Source: Bolinopsis microptera | Taxonomy: Eukaryota > Ctenophora > Tentaculata > Lobata > Bolinopsidae | Length of the DNA stretch: 64,000 nucleotides | Direction of reading: 5' to 3' | NCBI RefSeq assembly: GCF_026151205.1 | Contig: NC_087082.1 | Span: forward strand, 11,886,997-11,950,996 | Part shown: one piece after another, positions 1-10,235 of the stretch | Position numbering within the stretch: position 1 is the first letter of the stretch | Layout of the letters: each line of letters starts with the position of its first letter | Position numbers and translations under genes: made by a program | Notes under the pieces: model-generated | The model's database searches: none | What the model saw: the letters and a program-made list of their open reading frames with translations, nothing else | What the model was told of the DNA's origin: nothing

Positions 1-763
1 TCAATACGTAGTATCCACTATAAAGTTGCATTTTATATCCTTGAATTATACAATATGAATTTAAGAAAATTATAGTGTAGACTTTTTGTCACAACAAGAC
101 TGCAATTCATAGCAACAACTATAAACCGAACCCCTAATGTCTGCTACAATATTTTTTTCTGGTCCTAATACGAGCCTTGTTTCTAAAAACTCATCTGAAC
201 TAACGTTTCGGGGTGTGCAAAAGCTTTCAGGCACGCACATTCCTTGCCCCGTACTTATCCTGTCCTTTTCAAAATCAAACTGCAGTCAAGGACAGAAAGT
301 CATTACACCAAATGTCATATATACTTAAGAAGTGTTTACATCTTTTTATTCTGTAAAATGTGCTAAAATTAAATTTATTATTTCATTGAAAATTTCTTTT
401 TTTCATTGATATAGGTCCAATGATAGCGTAGTACAATGATGTAGGTCAATGATATTACAAACGTATCAGATAGTTCTTATAAAATATCGTATGGGTGTTG
501 TGCATCTCACAACATGTGGTAGGTTATACCAAATGATCAGCTAAAGAGCCTAAATAGAATTTAGTAACTGCAACTTTGTAAATCAAATTTAGAGAAAGAA
601 ATATTTAAGTTTAAACAATAAATAACATAATATAATATGTCAGATGAGACTCTTAAAAAGGAACCGTATATCACATATCATTAAAAAGCTGATACCTAAA
701 TTATCAACTTACACAAAAGATTCGAGTGAATAACATCCGTGGTATAACAAATTAAAATTTCAG
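1..763. other. AT-rich non-coding, upstream intron of SRCR/TSP1 gene
   Basis: No convincing coding exon, RNA gene or repeat array is visible. Short ORFs here lack splice context. The stretch ends at the acceptor CAG (761-763) of the SRCR exon, so it is most likely the intron before that exon. Confidence 0.5.
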
Positions 764-1083
764 AATTTGAACTGATAGATGAGAACAGTAATACTGTGGG
801 AGCCGGAGTTTTAGGGTTACTTCTATACAATAACGGAACAGTGTGCGACGATGGATTCAGTGATAACTCTGCTAATGCTATTTGTCGTGCAATGGGATAC
901 AGTGGTCAAATTAGCTGGGCTAATGGTAGACCTGAGTTGGAGTGGATCAGCACCAAAAAGGAGTACGAAATTAAACTGGATGATGTTATATGTTCCCAGA
1001 GTGGTGAATGAGTTCATGTTCCTACAGTGAAATCGACAATTGCAGTCATTATGAAGATGTGTTCCTTCAGTGTAGTGAAGTTG
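764..1083 (+). pseudogene. SRCR domain exon with a 1-bp frameshift
   Basis: This exon encodes a scavenger receptor cysteine-rich (SRCR) domain, a disulfide-bonded extracellular ligand-binding fold. Seen: acceptor CAG at 761-763, donor GTGAGT at 1084, and both boundaries in phase 1, as is typical of shuffled extracellular modules. The translation has the SRCR signatures NGTVCDDGF, AICRAMGY and LDDVICSQSGE. At about 1009-1011 the frame hits TGA. Supplying one base there restores the expected end (a WSSC-like start and a terminal FLQCSE) up to the donor. So the exon carries a single-base deletion. Either the gene is decaying or the assembly has a local error. The TSP1 exons downstream on the same strand belong to the same gene, and two of those three also carry indels. 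Confidence 0.75.
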
Positions 1084-1757
1084 GTGAGTAAAAGTTGAAT
1101 CATTATTAAATTTATTTGTCACACCCTCCCAGTGTAACATCCATATAATAATCTTATAATCTCGTATCTTACACTTCTACAGCTAAACATGCTTCTTCAA
1201 TATCTTCATGAAATACACAGAAAGAAATTTTACAGTTGAGCTCTCGCCTTTTTCATCAAAGGATTGTTCACCAATTATGTAAGCCAGCATTCAAAAGTTT
1301 GGTCCGGGGCCATAAATTTCTATCTAGAAATCAATTTTCAAAATAAAATCAGGCTGTACCCCCTCCTCCCGCCCCTAAGTCCTTCTGTCGAAATAAGATA
1401 CCTGGAAAATTGTTGTAAAAAATCAGAATTTTAACTAAAAGGTGGGTTTAAAGTTAACAGGCCTAGGTACTATACAAAAATCAAATCACTTTAAAATAAT
1501 TGTAAATGCTCTTCCAAATACATAATAAGATAATAATGATAAGCATTTATATTATATACTATAACCCGCAGTATTATATTAACTTTAAAATAATTGTAAA
1601 TGCTCTTCCAAATACATAATAAGATAATAATGATAAGCATTATTATATACTATAACACACACAGATCGTTTTCTCGCTGTCACTTTTCACTATAAAATAA
1701 GCTATTTATCTTTTGGAAATAATTCAGCCGTTTAGGGGAAATCTAAAAACTATTCAG
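1084..1757 (+). other. Intron with an internal direct repeat
   Basis: This lies between the SRCR exon and the first TSP1 exon. It contains an approximately 75-bp AT-rich direct repeat (1488-1566 and 1582-1656), almost identical apart from a few bases near its end. Nothing else is recognisable. Confidence 0.55.
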
Positions 1758-1928
1758 TTGATGGTGGTTGGACTTCGTATTCTGCTTGGACAACTTGTAC
1801 GAAAAGTTGTGGAGAAGGAACACAAACAAGATCCAGAACCTGCACCAATCCATCTCCATCTAACGGAGGAGCATATTGTTCAGGATCGCCATCACAGAGC
1901 CAGACCTGCATCACCCAATATTGTCCAG
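1758..1928 (+). CDS. Thrombospondin type 1 (TSP1) repeat exon, copy 1
   Basis: A 171-nt phase 1-1 exon (acceptor CAG 1755-1757, donor GTATAC 1929) encoding one complete TSP1 repeat of 57 residues. It shows the layered Trp motif (GGWTSYSAW), the first cysteine pair in TTCTKSCG, the Arg ladder TRSRTC, the GGAYCSG turn and the closing C..YCPG. TSP1 repeats are extracellular adhesion modules that are often C-mannosylated or O-fucosylated. This copy is intact, unlike the SRCR exon and the two later TSP1 copies. The gene is probably a secreted or membrane mosaic protein of SRCR and TSP1 domains; its other exons are outside the window or lost. Confidence 0.8.
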
Positions 1929-2206
1929 GTATACAGAAATACAGTAAAATAAGTTCTACAAATAAAACATGCCACCTAAACTTGATCCAAATAACAAACA
2001 TCCCAACTATATACAATTTGTATAATACAAAGCGATTCAATACACTAGATATTTAAAGGGTCTAAACAGTAATTATTTTGAAAGGGTAGAATTCATAAAA
2101 ACCCTCCCTTAAATTTGTAAATAATGATGTTACAGTACAGTTTGGGTGTGGAAATAATTCGATTAGGACAGTTTTACAGAGAGAAAAATCTGAAAAACTT
2201 GTTCAG

Positions 2207-2379
2207 TTAATGGTTGGTATGGCTTATATTCTACTTGGACAACCTTGTCGAATCCCTTCGTGAAAAAGGAAACGAAGAAGATCCAGAACCTGCACAAATC
2301 CCATTCCAGGCTTACGGAGGAGCATCTTGTTCAGGATTGCCATCACAGAGCCAGTACTGCAACACTCACAACTGTCCAG
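2207..2379 (+). pseudogene. TSP1 repeat exon, copy 2, degraded
   Basis: The acceptor (CAG 2204-2206) and donor (GTATGT 2380) are conserved, but the exon is 173 nt where the intact copy has 171. The middle has several small indels next to short homopolymers, so the cysteine and Arg-ladder positions are read out of frame. The 3' end is again readable as GGASCSGLPSQSQYC and HNCPG. The flanking intron is shared with copy 1, so exon and intron were duplicated together (unit about 440 bp). Confidence 0.7.
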
Positions 2380-2818
2380 GTATGTAGTTAAACATAAGTT
2401 ATACATTGAAAACATGCCACCTAAACTTGATCAAAATAACAAACATCCCAACTATATACAAAGTGATTCAATACATTAGATATTTAAAGGGTCTAAACAG
2501 TAATTATTTTGAAAATCAGGGTAGAATTCATTAAAAAAACCTTAAATTTGTAAATAATGATGTTACAGCACAGTTTAAATACACGCTGCAAAAAGAGGTT
2601 CGGGCCCTTACGTTACAAACACTCCCTGCGCAATATTCATGACTAATTTGTGTAATTCTTGAATTAATTGTGCCCATTTACAGACACACAACAGTATGCA
2701 TGAACCGTGCATAAACATAACTTTGTCTTGCTATCGCTTCAATCCATAAAGTCTCAGAGCATTTATTTGGGAAATAATTCGATTTGACAGTTGAAGTGAA
2801 AATCTGAAAACTGTTCAG

Positions 2819-2990
2819 TTAATGGTGGTTGGACTTCATATTCTACTTGGACAACTTGTACTAAACCTTGTGGAAATGGAAGACAAACAAGATCGAGAAC
2901 CTGCACCAATCCATCTCCAGCTTATGGAGGAGGCATCCTGCTCAGGATCGCCTTCTGAAAGCCAGCCCTGCAACACTCACAACTGTCCAG
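2819..2990 (+). pseudogene. TSP1 repeat exon, copy 3, 1-bp insertion
   Basis: Acceptor CAG 2816-2818, donor GTATGC 2991. The exon is 172 nt, one more than the intact copy. The extra G lies in the GGAGGAGG run near 2927-2934. Before it the frame reads a normal TSP1 start ([17 protein letters not shown]); after it the last cysteines ([17 protein letters not shown]) are in the next frame. Exon ends and codon usage are otherwise well preserved, so the damage is recent or is a sequencing error. The donor-side intron is cut short after about 18 bases by the helicase gene fragment that follows. Confidence 0.75.
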
Positions 2991-3009
2991 GTATGCAGTT
3001 AAGCTATTA

Positions 3010-3443
3010 GCTCGACGTTCAGGCAGGTTATCTAAACCTTGAAATTCAATTATATCAATGACAGCTGGCCATTCTCCTGAAGAAGTTTGTCGGCCATATA
3101 ACAAAGATATGTTATCAACAGACCGTTCACACCTATATTTGTCTACTCTTTTTTTAACCATATCATTAAGTGTTTTCCATGTGGTTTCTGTAGTCGCACA
3201 CATACGTAGTACAGCTGTATTTAACTGTGTAAGAACATTTTCCCGCTGCAGCTTGTCTAATTCTTTATCTAGGTAAGTGCCTATCAAATCAACATCTTTG
3301 TTCTCAAAAACATGTATGTTGATTTTCGGTCCACGAATGTAATGACCTGGTGTTTGTTTAACGATGGTCTCATTTGAATAGCGTGATCCTTTCCTTTGTG
3401 TCATTATTTCTTCTATTTGGTCCCTTATCACTGATAAACTATT
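3010..3443 (-). pseudogene. NERD/SF1 helicase, C-terminal fragment
   Basis: An open minus-strand stretch without its own start, collinear with the 7952-9517 helicase fragment and most simply its displaced continuation. Visible blocks are QIEEIMTQRKG, TPGHYIRGPKINIHVFE and a helicase motif V-like SSGEWPAVI. Reading upstream it begins NSLSVIRDQ, which suits what should follow the LSKNLRNT block of the other fragment. It runs out near 3010, directly beside TSP1 intron sequence, before the AxSRAR-type motif VI expected of superfamily 1 helicases, so the true 3' end is missing. The open frame continues briefly into antisense TSP1 sequence, which is not part of this protein. Confidence that the two pieces were one gene is moderate to good. 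Confidence 0.65.
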
Positions 3444-3445
3444 CG

Positions 3446-5030
3446 ATCACAGTGCTGGCAAGCACGACCGTTGCATTTATTGTGGGTATACTATGTACCC
3501 CATTTACTATTATACCCCCTTTACTATTATACCCCCTTTGCTATTATATCCTCTTTGGTACACGTTACAAGCCTCTTTCGTGCACGCGAAGCGTGCACTC
3601 CGGCCGGAGGCGGCAGGTGTTTTTCAGACATTAAGACTCATCGGAAGTCGTTCAGCAGATTTATTTTAGTTCAAAACATTCTAATTTGATGCCAAAGATG
3701 ACAGGAATAAAAAATAGTTATGTTGAGATTTTAAGAAATTTGCATAAAATACTCGCCAGCACTGTTATACGAAATTCGGTAAAAACCCAAAATCGCCATA
3801 TTCAGGTGCTTTAAAAACCATGTTAAAATTGAGTTGGAGATCTGAAATTTTTCAGGGCGTCTAGACGTTGACCAAATCGACTGCAAAAAAAGTTTCAGGT
3901 TTCAGGACCATCGGGAAGTGGGTTTTCTAGAACCCCTGTTTTACGACAGATTGTCGTGATACATACATACATACATATACATATACATATATTCAGGGAT
4001 AGACGCTTTGCCAGTCAATTGTAGCCTGTATTTAATTGTCCATAGATTCAAAAGTATAAAAGATACAGCCATTTCCGACCACAGGTCTTGAAAATAATTG
4101 TTTACACTTTAGTTTACATTGTATAAACAAATTATTTGACGTCATGAACACCCTTTGATGACGTCATCAAGTTAACCGTTTTTAAAACTTGATTTTTGAC
4201 AAAGTAATAACTTTTAAAAATGATTTTACACCATTAAAAAGTAATTGTATTCAAAATCTGAGGAAATTTTTACCTTAGATAATTGTTTAAGCATTCTGAA
4301 AATCTACCGGAAAGTTTTTCTAGCTTGCTCCTTCATAAAGATATTCGTCATTGAAGTTTGTGCTTTTTTGAAGAATTTTTTTATAAAAACGTCAATTTTG
4401 CGATTTAGTATTCTCTGGTGTTGGGCCATGCCTTGAGTTGTGGAGCTCAGTTCTGCTTCCTATAGGTATAAATTGTGCATTAGGCTAGTTTTAAAGTTAA
4501 AAATCGAAAAGTTGCACACGTGGGGACACGCCCAAATTGATAGAAAATCGCTAAAATCACTGAAAATTGCTGTTTTCGTCATTTTCTGTCAACTTTAGAG
4601 TGCCGTTGTGATTACAATTCTTCTTGAAATACTTTGAAACTTTGCATGCTTATCAAACTATATATAAAACAATTACATGCAAAAATTTACGGCGATTCAA
4701 TATTGGATGCGCACGCAACGTCCGCTCAAAGTTTGCACGCGCGAAAGGTGAGAATTTTGCTCATTCGTGATTTCCAACAAATTCTGCTTTGCCACGACAG
4801 TTTAATGTCATTATATATGAATTTAATGCCAACTTGAATGAGTATGAAGTGGCATATTCAGTCAGTGATCGACCGATATGCTTACCTAAACACAAGGAAA
4901 TGTTTTTAAAGGAAAAATTTCGAAATCGTTGAAACTTCCTCCTTATTAATGAAGATATCAGTTTATATTTCGACTTTATAAAGTACCCTGACATTATAAT
5001 CAAAAAGAGATGATATTTTACCAAAACCCA
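3446..5030 (+). repeat. Direct repeat copy 1 of foldback element
   Basis: Nearly identical by eye to 5508-7106. It starts at ATCACAGTGCTGGC, includes the (ACAT)n/(ATAC)n microsatellite near 3962-3992 and a TGACGTCA-rich stretch near 4140-4165. The 3' 350 bp (4671-5030) recurs inverted at 7601-7950. Confidence 0.8.
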
Positions 5031-5505
5031 TAATCATGGGTAGAGTGGACCGCTGCCAGTGTCTCTCTTTCCCAAACAAAAGGAAATGATATTAATTTGA
5101 TTGACCGTTCTCAAATGCAAAATGATACCGAGAATGAAATCGGTCGCTCGCTTTTCCCATTCATTTACAATTGTAATAGACTAAGAAAAACTACCCAAAA
5201 GCAGCTGTACTCGGCAATAAAGATTCAATAAACTTCAGTAGTAGTAACTACCACCCTTACCCCGAAATACTAGGTATCGACCCGAACGCAACCCAAAGAG
5301 ATTTTTACAGCATCTGATTGATGTAATCAATCGAAACTTATTACAATTCGAAAGCCGTGAATGAATGGGAAAAGCGAGCGACCGATTTCATTCTCGGTAT
5401 CATTTTGCATTTGAGAACGGTCAATCAAATTAATATCATTTCCTTTTGTTTGGGAAAGAGAGACACTGGCAGCGGTCCACTCTACCCATGATTATGGGTT
5501 TTGGT
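5019..5505. repeat. Inverted repeat 1, arms ~147 bp
   Basis: The left arm 5019-5166 is the reverse complement of 5359-5505, with a loop of about 190 bp between them. The arms carry CCCATAATCATGGG and its complement at the outer ends. The same structure occurs at 7095-7610. Confidence 0.8.
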
Positions 5506-5507
5506 CA

Positions 5508-7106
5508 AATCACAGTGCTGGCAAGCACGACCGTTGCATTTATTGTGGGTATACTATGTTCCCCATTTACTATTATACCCCCTTTACTATTATACCCCGT
5601 TTGGTACACGTTACAAGCCTCTTTTGTGCACGCGAAGCGTGCACTGATCCGGCCGGAGGCGGCGGCCGAAGGCCGCCGCCGCCTCCGGCAGGAGTTTTCC
5701 AGGCATTAAGACTCATCGGAAGTCGTTCAACAGATTTATTTTTAGTTCAAAACATTCTAATTTGATGTCAAAGATGACAGGAATAAAAAATAGTTATGTT
5801 GAGATTTTTAAGAAATTTGCAAAAAATACTCGCCAGCACTGTTATACGAAATTCGGTAAAAAACCCAAAATCGCCATATTCAGGTGCCTTAAAAACCATG
5901 TTAAAATTGAGTTAGAGATCTGAAATTTTTCAGGGCGTCTAGACGTTGACCAAATCGACTGCAAAAAAAGTTTCAGGTTTCAGGAGCATCGGGAAGTGGG
6001 TTTTCTAGAACCCCTGTTTTACGATAGATTGTCGTGATACATATTATATACATATATACATATATATATTCAGGGATAGACGCTTTGCCAGTCAATAGTA
6101 GCCTGTATTTAATTGTCCATAGATTCAAAAGTATAAAAGATACAGCCATTTCCGACCACAGGTCTTGCAAATAATTGTTTATACTTTAGTTTACATTGTA
6201 TAAAAAAATTATATGACGTCATAAACACCCCTTGATGACGTCATCAAGTTAACCATTTTTAAAACTTGATTTTTGACAAAGTAATAACTTTTAAAATTAA
6301 TTTTAAACCATTAAGGAGTAATTTTATTCAAAATCTGAGGAAATTTTCACCTTAGATAATTGTTCAAGCATTCTGAAAATCTACCGGAAAGTTTTTCTAG
6401 CTTGCTCCTTCATAAAGATATTCGTCATTGAAGTTTGTGCTTTTTTGAAGAATTATTTTATAAAAACGTCAATTTTGCGATTTAGTATTCTCTGGTGTTG
6501 GGCCATGCCTTGGGTTGTAGAGCTCAGTTCTGCTTCCTATAGGTATAAATTGTGTCATAGGCTAGTTTTAAAGTTGAAAATCGAAAAGTTGCACACGTTG
6601 GGACACGCCCAAATTGATAGAAAATCGCTAAAATCACTGAAAATTGCTGTTTTCGTCATTTTCTGTCAACTTTAGAGTGCCGTTGTGATTACAGTTCTTC
6701 TTAAAATACTTTGAAACTTTGCATGCTTATCAAGCTATATATAAAACAATTACATGCAAAAATTTACGGCGATTCAATACTGGATGCGCACGCAACGTCT
6801 GCTCAAAGTTTGCACGTGCGAAAGGTGAGAATTTTGCTCATTCGTGATTTCCAACAAATTCTGCTTTGCCACGACAGTTTAATGTCATTATATATGAATT
6901 TAATGCCAACTTGAATGAGTATTAAGTGGCATATTCAGTCAGTGATCGACCGATATGCTTCCCTAAACACAAGGAAATGTTTTTAAAGGAAAAATTTCGA
7001 AATCGTTGAAACTTCCTCCTTATTAATGAAGATATCAGTTTATATTTCGACTTTATAAAGTACCCTGACATTATAATCAAAAAGAGATGATATTTTACCA
7101 AAACCC
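5508..7106 (+). repeat. Direct repeat copy 2 of foldback element
   Basis: Second copy of the 3446-5030 unit, differing by scattered substitutions, a longer CG-rich insert near 5650-5690 (a GGCCGGAGGCGGCGGCC-type run) and a different microsatellite length near 6045-6070. Confidence 0.8.
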
Positions 7107-7950
7107 ATAATCATGGGTAGAGTGGACCGCTGCCAGTGTCTCTCTTTCCCAAACAAAAGGAAATGATATTAATTTGATTGACCGTTCTCAAATGCAAAAT
7201 GATACCGAGAATGAAATCGGTCGCTCGCTTTTCCCATTCATTTACAATTGTAATAGATTAAGAAGAACTACCCAAAGGCAGCTGTACTCGGCAATGAAGA
7301 TTCAATAAACTTCAGCTTGTTCAATAAGTAATAACTACCACCCTTGTCCCTTACCCCGAAATACTAGGTATCGACCCGAACGCAACCCAAAGAGATTTTT
7401 ACAGCATCTGATTGATGTAATCAATCGAACTTATTTATACAATTTGTAAGCCGTGAATGAATGGGAAAAGCGAGCGACCGATTTCATTCTCGGTATCATT
7501 TTGCATTTGAGAACGGTCAATCAAATTAATATCATTTCCTTTTGTTTGGGAAAGAGAGACACTGGCAGCGGTCCACTCTACCCATGATTATGGGTTTTGG
7601 TAAAATATCATCTATTTTTGATTATAATGCCAGGGTACTTTATAAAGTCGAAATATAAACTGATATCTTCATTAATAAGGAGGAAGTTTCAACGATTTCG
7701 AAATTTTTCTTTTAAAAACATTTCCTTGTGTTTAGGTAAGCATATCGGTCGATCACTGACTGAATATGCCACTTCATACTCATTCAAGTTGGCATTAAAT
7801 TCATATATAATGACATTAAACTGTCGTGGCAAAGCAGAATTTGTTGGAAATCACGAATGAGCAAAATTCTCACCTTTCGCGCGTGCAAACTTTGAGCGGA
7901 CGTTGCGTGCGCATCCAATATTGAATCGCCGTAAATTTTTGCATGTAATT
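6747..7950. repeat. Inverted repeat 2, arms ~500 bp
   Basis: 6747-7246 and 7450-7950 are near-perfect reverse complements around a loop of about 200 bp. The right end (GCATGTAATT at 7941-7950) is the junction with the helicase gene. Confidence 0.8.
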
Positions 7951-7951
7951 G

Positions 7952-9517
7952 TGTGTTTCTCAAATTCTTTGATAGAGTAATAGTATGAAAGGGGGAATTT
8001 GATAGTCGTATAGATGAAGGCTGTCTTGTACACATATTACCCTGTGCTTTGTCATGAGCTATCCAGATATAACCATTGCTCTGATTAACCTCCAGCAAAG
8101 AACCTAACATTGTCATAATGTTATTTGTTCCCTCAATTTCCTCATAATAACGTGGAATCGATTGCATATCGTCTATAAACACATCACAATCAAGATGTGA
8201 AGTTAGTATTTCTGAAAACCGTTGGTTGATTTCGGAACTCGACAAGACCTGAAACTCGCCACCGTACCACTTATATTGTGGACAATGAACTATGATAACT
8301 TGATTATCAGCTAATTTGAAGGATATTATATCAATTGTCTGCAACGTGGTCATCTCCCAAGTTTCACCCCAGGATAGTGTGCAGTGGCGTACATTCGCTT
8401 TTGCAAAAGCAATTTTAGCCCCTTCCTCAGCTGTGTACTCAGCAACGAAAAATAAGATTTTTCTGTTCGCATCAGACTTAGCACGCTGTATTGCTTTAGC
8501 TATCATTATGACACTTTTACCCGTTCCTGCGGGGCCATTAATAAGAACTGAGCGTTCCTCTAAATTGTACGCTTCAAACTGCTTCTTAGTGAGGTTGTTC
8601 ACTCCTACGTACTCCCTAATGACATCTGGAGCTGGATTTACATTTGGATTGTTTTCTCTGAACGTAAAACTTCCACTGCGCAGTTTATCATCAATATCCT
8701 GTATACACCATCCTAAACTGCACTTAGATTTATGACAGTCGCCCTTATTATCCGTGCACCAAATTGCAAGCAGCATGTTCCTGACTTTATCATGTTTAGC
8801 TTGAAAGTCAGAGCTCAAAGATTCTTCGATGTGAAAATCTGTAACGTTGCTTTTCCACCATGACTCAAAATCCTCTATGTCTTCTTTGAATATAACCGAT
8901 GATAGCTGATCAGACTCCAAGGTAAATTCTGCACTGGATCCCTTCGCGAAGTTAGGATAAGCAGTAAAATGAGAGATATTTGTGCTCTTCTCAATGCCTC
9001 TGATCAATTCCACCATTCTTTTCCTCTGCACGTCTGATTTCTTGTAGGAACCCTGCAATCCTAACTTATGCTGTTGTTCATCTAATTTAGGATTCTGCTG
9101 TTTTGCTTCACTAAAACTTGTCATATTCTTCACTTCAATTATCACAACATGTTTCTTTCCTATGATCAAAAAATCGCACTCCCCCTCACGATTGTTAGGT
9201 GTTTTTCGGCAAGCCATACACCCTTTCATAACATGACTTTTATCGCACAAACGATATTGACGGTGTGTATATTCGAAACTGTGTAGAACGTTTATATCTT
9301 CATCTAGCCCCTCCAGTGCTCTATAAACTACAACTTCGGTCTCATAGTCTAACTGATGTTTTTTATCATCTCTAAAACTGGGACCAGGCTCATCTTCATC
9401 TGGGTATACGTCAATATACGTGTGTTGTGGAGCTTTAGGTAGCATGATCGGGCGTGTTTCTGTTGACGTACAATACGTATCGTAGATATCTTTCCCGTTC
9501 TTGAGATATTCCTCCAT
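7952..9517 (-). pseudogene. NERD nuclease-SF1 (Schlafen-like) helicase, 5' part, interrupted
   Basis: 522 codons counted from the Met at 9515-9517. An upstream open extension to 9760 lacks conserved features, so I chose this Met, which reads MEEYLKNGKD. Residues about 55-131 form a NERD-type PD-(D/E)xK nuclease: E60, D115 in GECDFLIIG, and E128/K130 in IEVKN. A Cys-rich insert follows at about 254-271. A superfamily 1 helicase core comes next: Q motif LTKKQFEAY (309-317), Walker A GPAGTGKS (328-335), Walker B VFIDD (446-450) and a motif IV-like LSKNLRNT (515-522). There the coding sequence breaks at the repeat element; the open frame runs on about 55 codons into repeat sequence, which is not genuine. 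The rest lies at 3010-3443. NERD-helicase fusions are common in bacteria, where some act in phage defence; the role in animals is unknown and I infer none. As arranged here it cannot make a complete helicase unless the whole insert is spliced out. Confidence 0.8.
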
Positions 9518-10235
9518 TTTGAGGTCTCTGAAATAATTCTGTACCTTTATTCCTTTATTCAAGTTTAGGAACTTCGACAATGTTAAATTTATGTTATGAT
9601 AATATATGAAAATTCCTGACACAAGGTTGAAAAGTTGAAACGAAATACGTGCGGTCGTTAGTTGAGGTACGAAAATAGCTAAAATGATAAATGATTCAAC
9701 TGTCAAATTTCCACATCTCAAGTCTAAAAGTCTACACAACAAAGTCAAATCACACAACATACCGAGTGTAGATCGCTATGTCCACAGTATAATATAGATT
9801 ATGTTTCATGAGGTTATAATATTATGATATATTATAATCTAATTATGTTATGCTTCCTAGATGTTAGGATAAATTTATTACACTACTAGCTTACTAAGTC
9901 CTTAAGTTACTAGTGTAACCCGGCCTTCAGCCGGCATTAAACTATCACAGTTAAAACGATGTAAGAGTATTTAAGAGCGGCTTTATAAAGCCGCTCATTC
10001 GAAAACCCGTATCAGATATGTTTGTAAAATTTCAAGTGACAGAAGAACGAACGTACCTAAAGCAAAAATTTGAAACAGTATTGAAGAGTACCCACTCAAA
10101 CTTAATTAATGTTTCGAGACGGAATACTGTGCTTTTAACTTCCTATAAAACACAGTTCATGATCTCAACTCTCAAGTCTAAACAAGTTACTAAACAAAGT
10201 CAAATCACACAAAGCACAGAGCGTAGATCGTAAAT
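9518..10235. other. Helicase 5' flank with a duplicated segment and hairpins
   Basis: An approximately 70-bp segment upstream of the helicase (9716-9780) recurs in degenerate form at about 10165-10235 in the same orientation, so the 5' flank was partly duplicated. Between the copies lie CCGGC/GCCGG arms at 9919-9933 and a perfect 22-bp palindrome at 9975-9996 (arms GAGCGGCTTTA). Short ORFs here are not convincing. Confidence 0.5.

Larger units (their letters stand above)
3445..7950. mobile_element. 4.5-kb foldback / composite repeat inserted in helicase gene
   Basis: The layout is a-b-h-s-h' then a-b-h-s-h'-b', where primes mark reverse complements. Two near-identical direct copies (about 3446-5030 and 5508-7106) each end in an inverted repeat around a spacer of about 200 bp. 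The second inverted repeat extends through b to give arms of about 500 bp. No transposase or other convincing ORF is present, so it looks non-autonomous. The left end contains CAGTGCTGGC, and an inverted copy (GCCAGCACTG) lies at 3755-3764. A possible 3-bp ATT duplication flanks the whole block, but the exact empty site cannot be seen. Confidence 0.7.

Noticed and set aside
3450-3764. A 315-bp hAT-like MITE bounded by CAGTGCTGGC/GCCAGCACTG
   Set aside because: Both copies share the same right flank and no 8-bp duplication is seen, so the arms are probably internal to the larger repeat.
4245-7860. Many short ORFs in the foldback repeats (for example 4634, 6711, 7597)
   Set aside because: Repeated copies and reverse complements of the same sequence with no protein motif; no transposase signature.
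7784-7951. Last 55 codons of the long helicase open frame
   Set aside because: They lie in the inverted repeat b' and are identical to repeat sequence elsewhere, so they are not helicase.
8316-8735. 139-codon plus-strand ORF
   Set aside because: Antisense shadow of the NERD-helicase gene.
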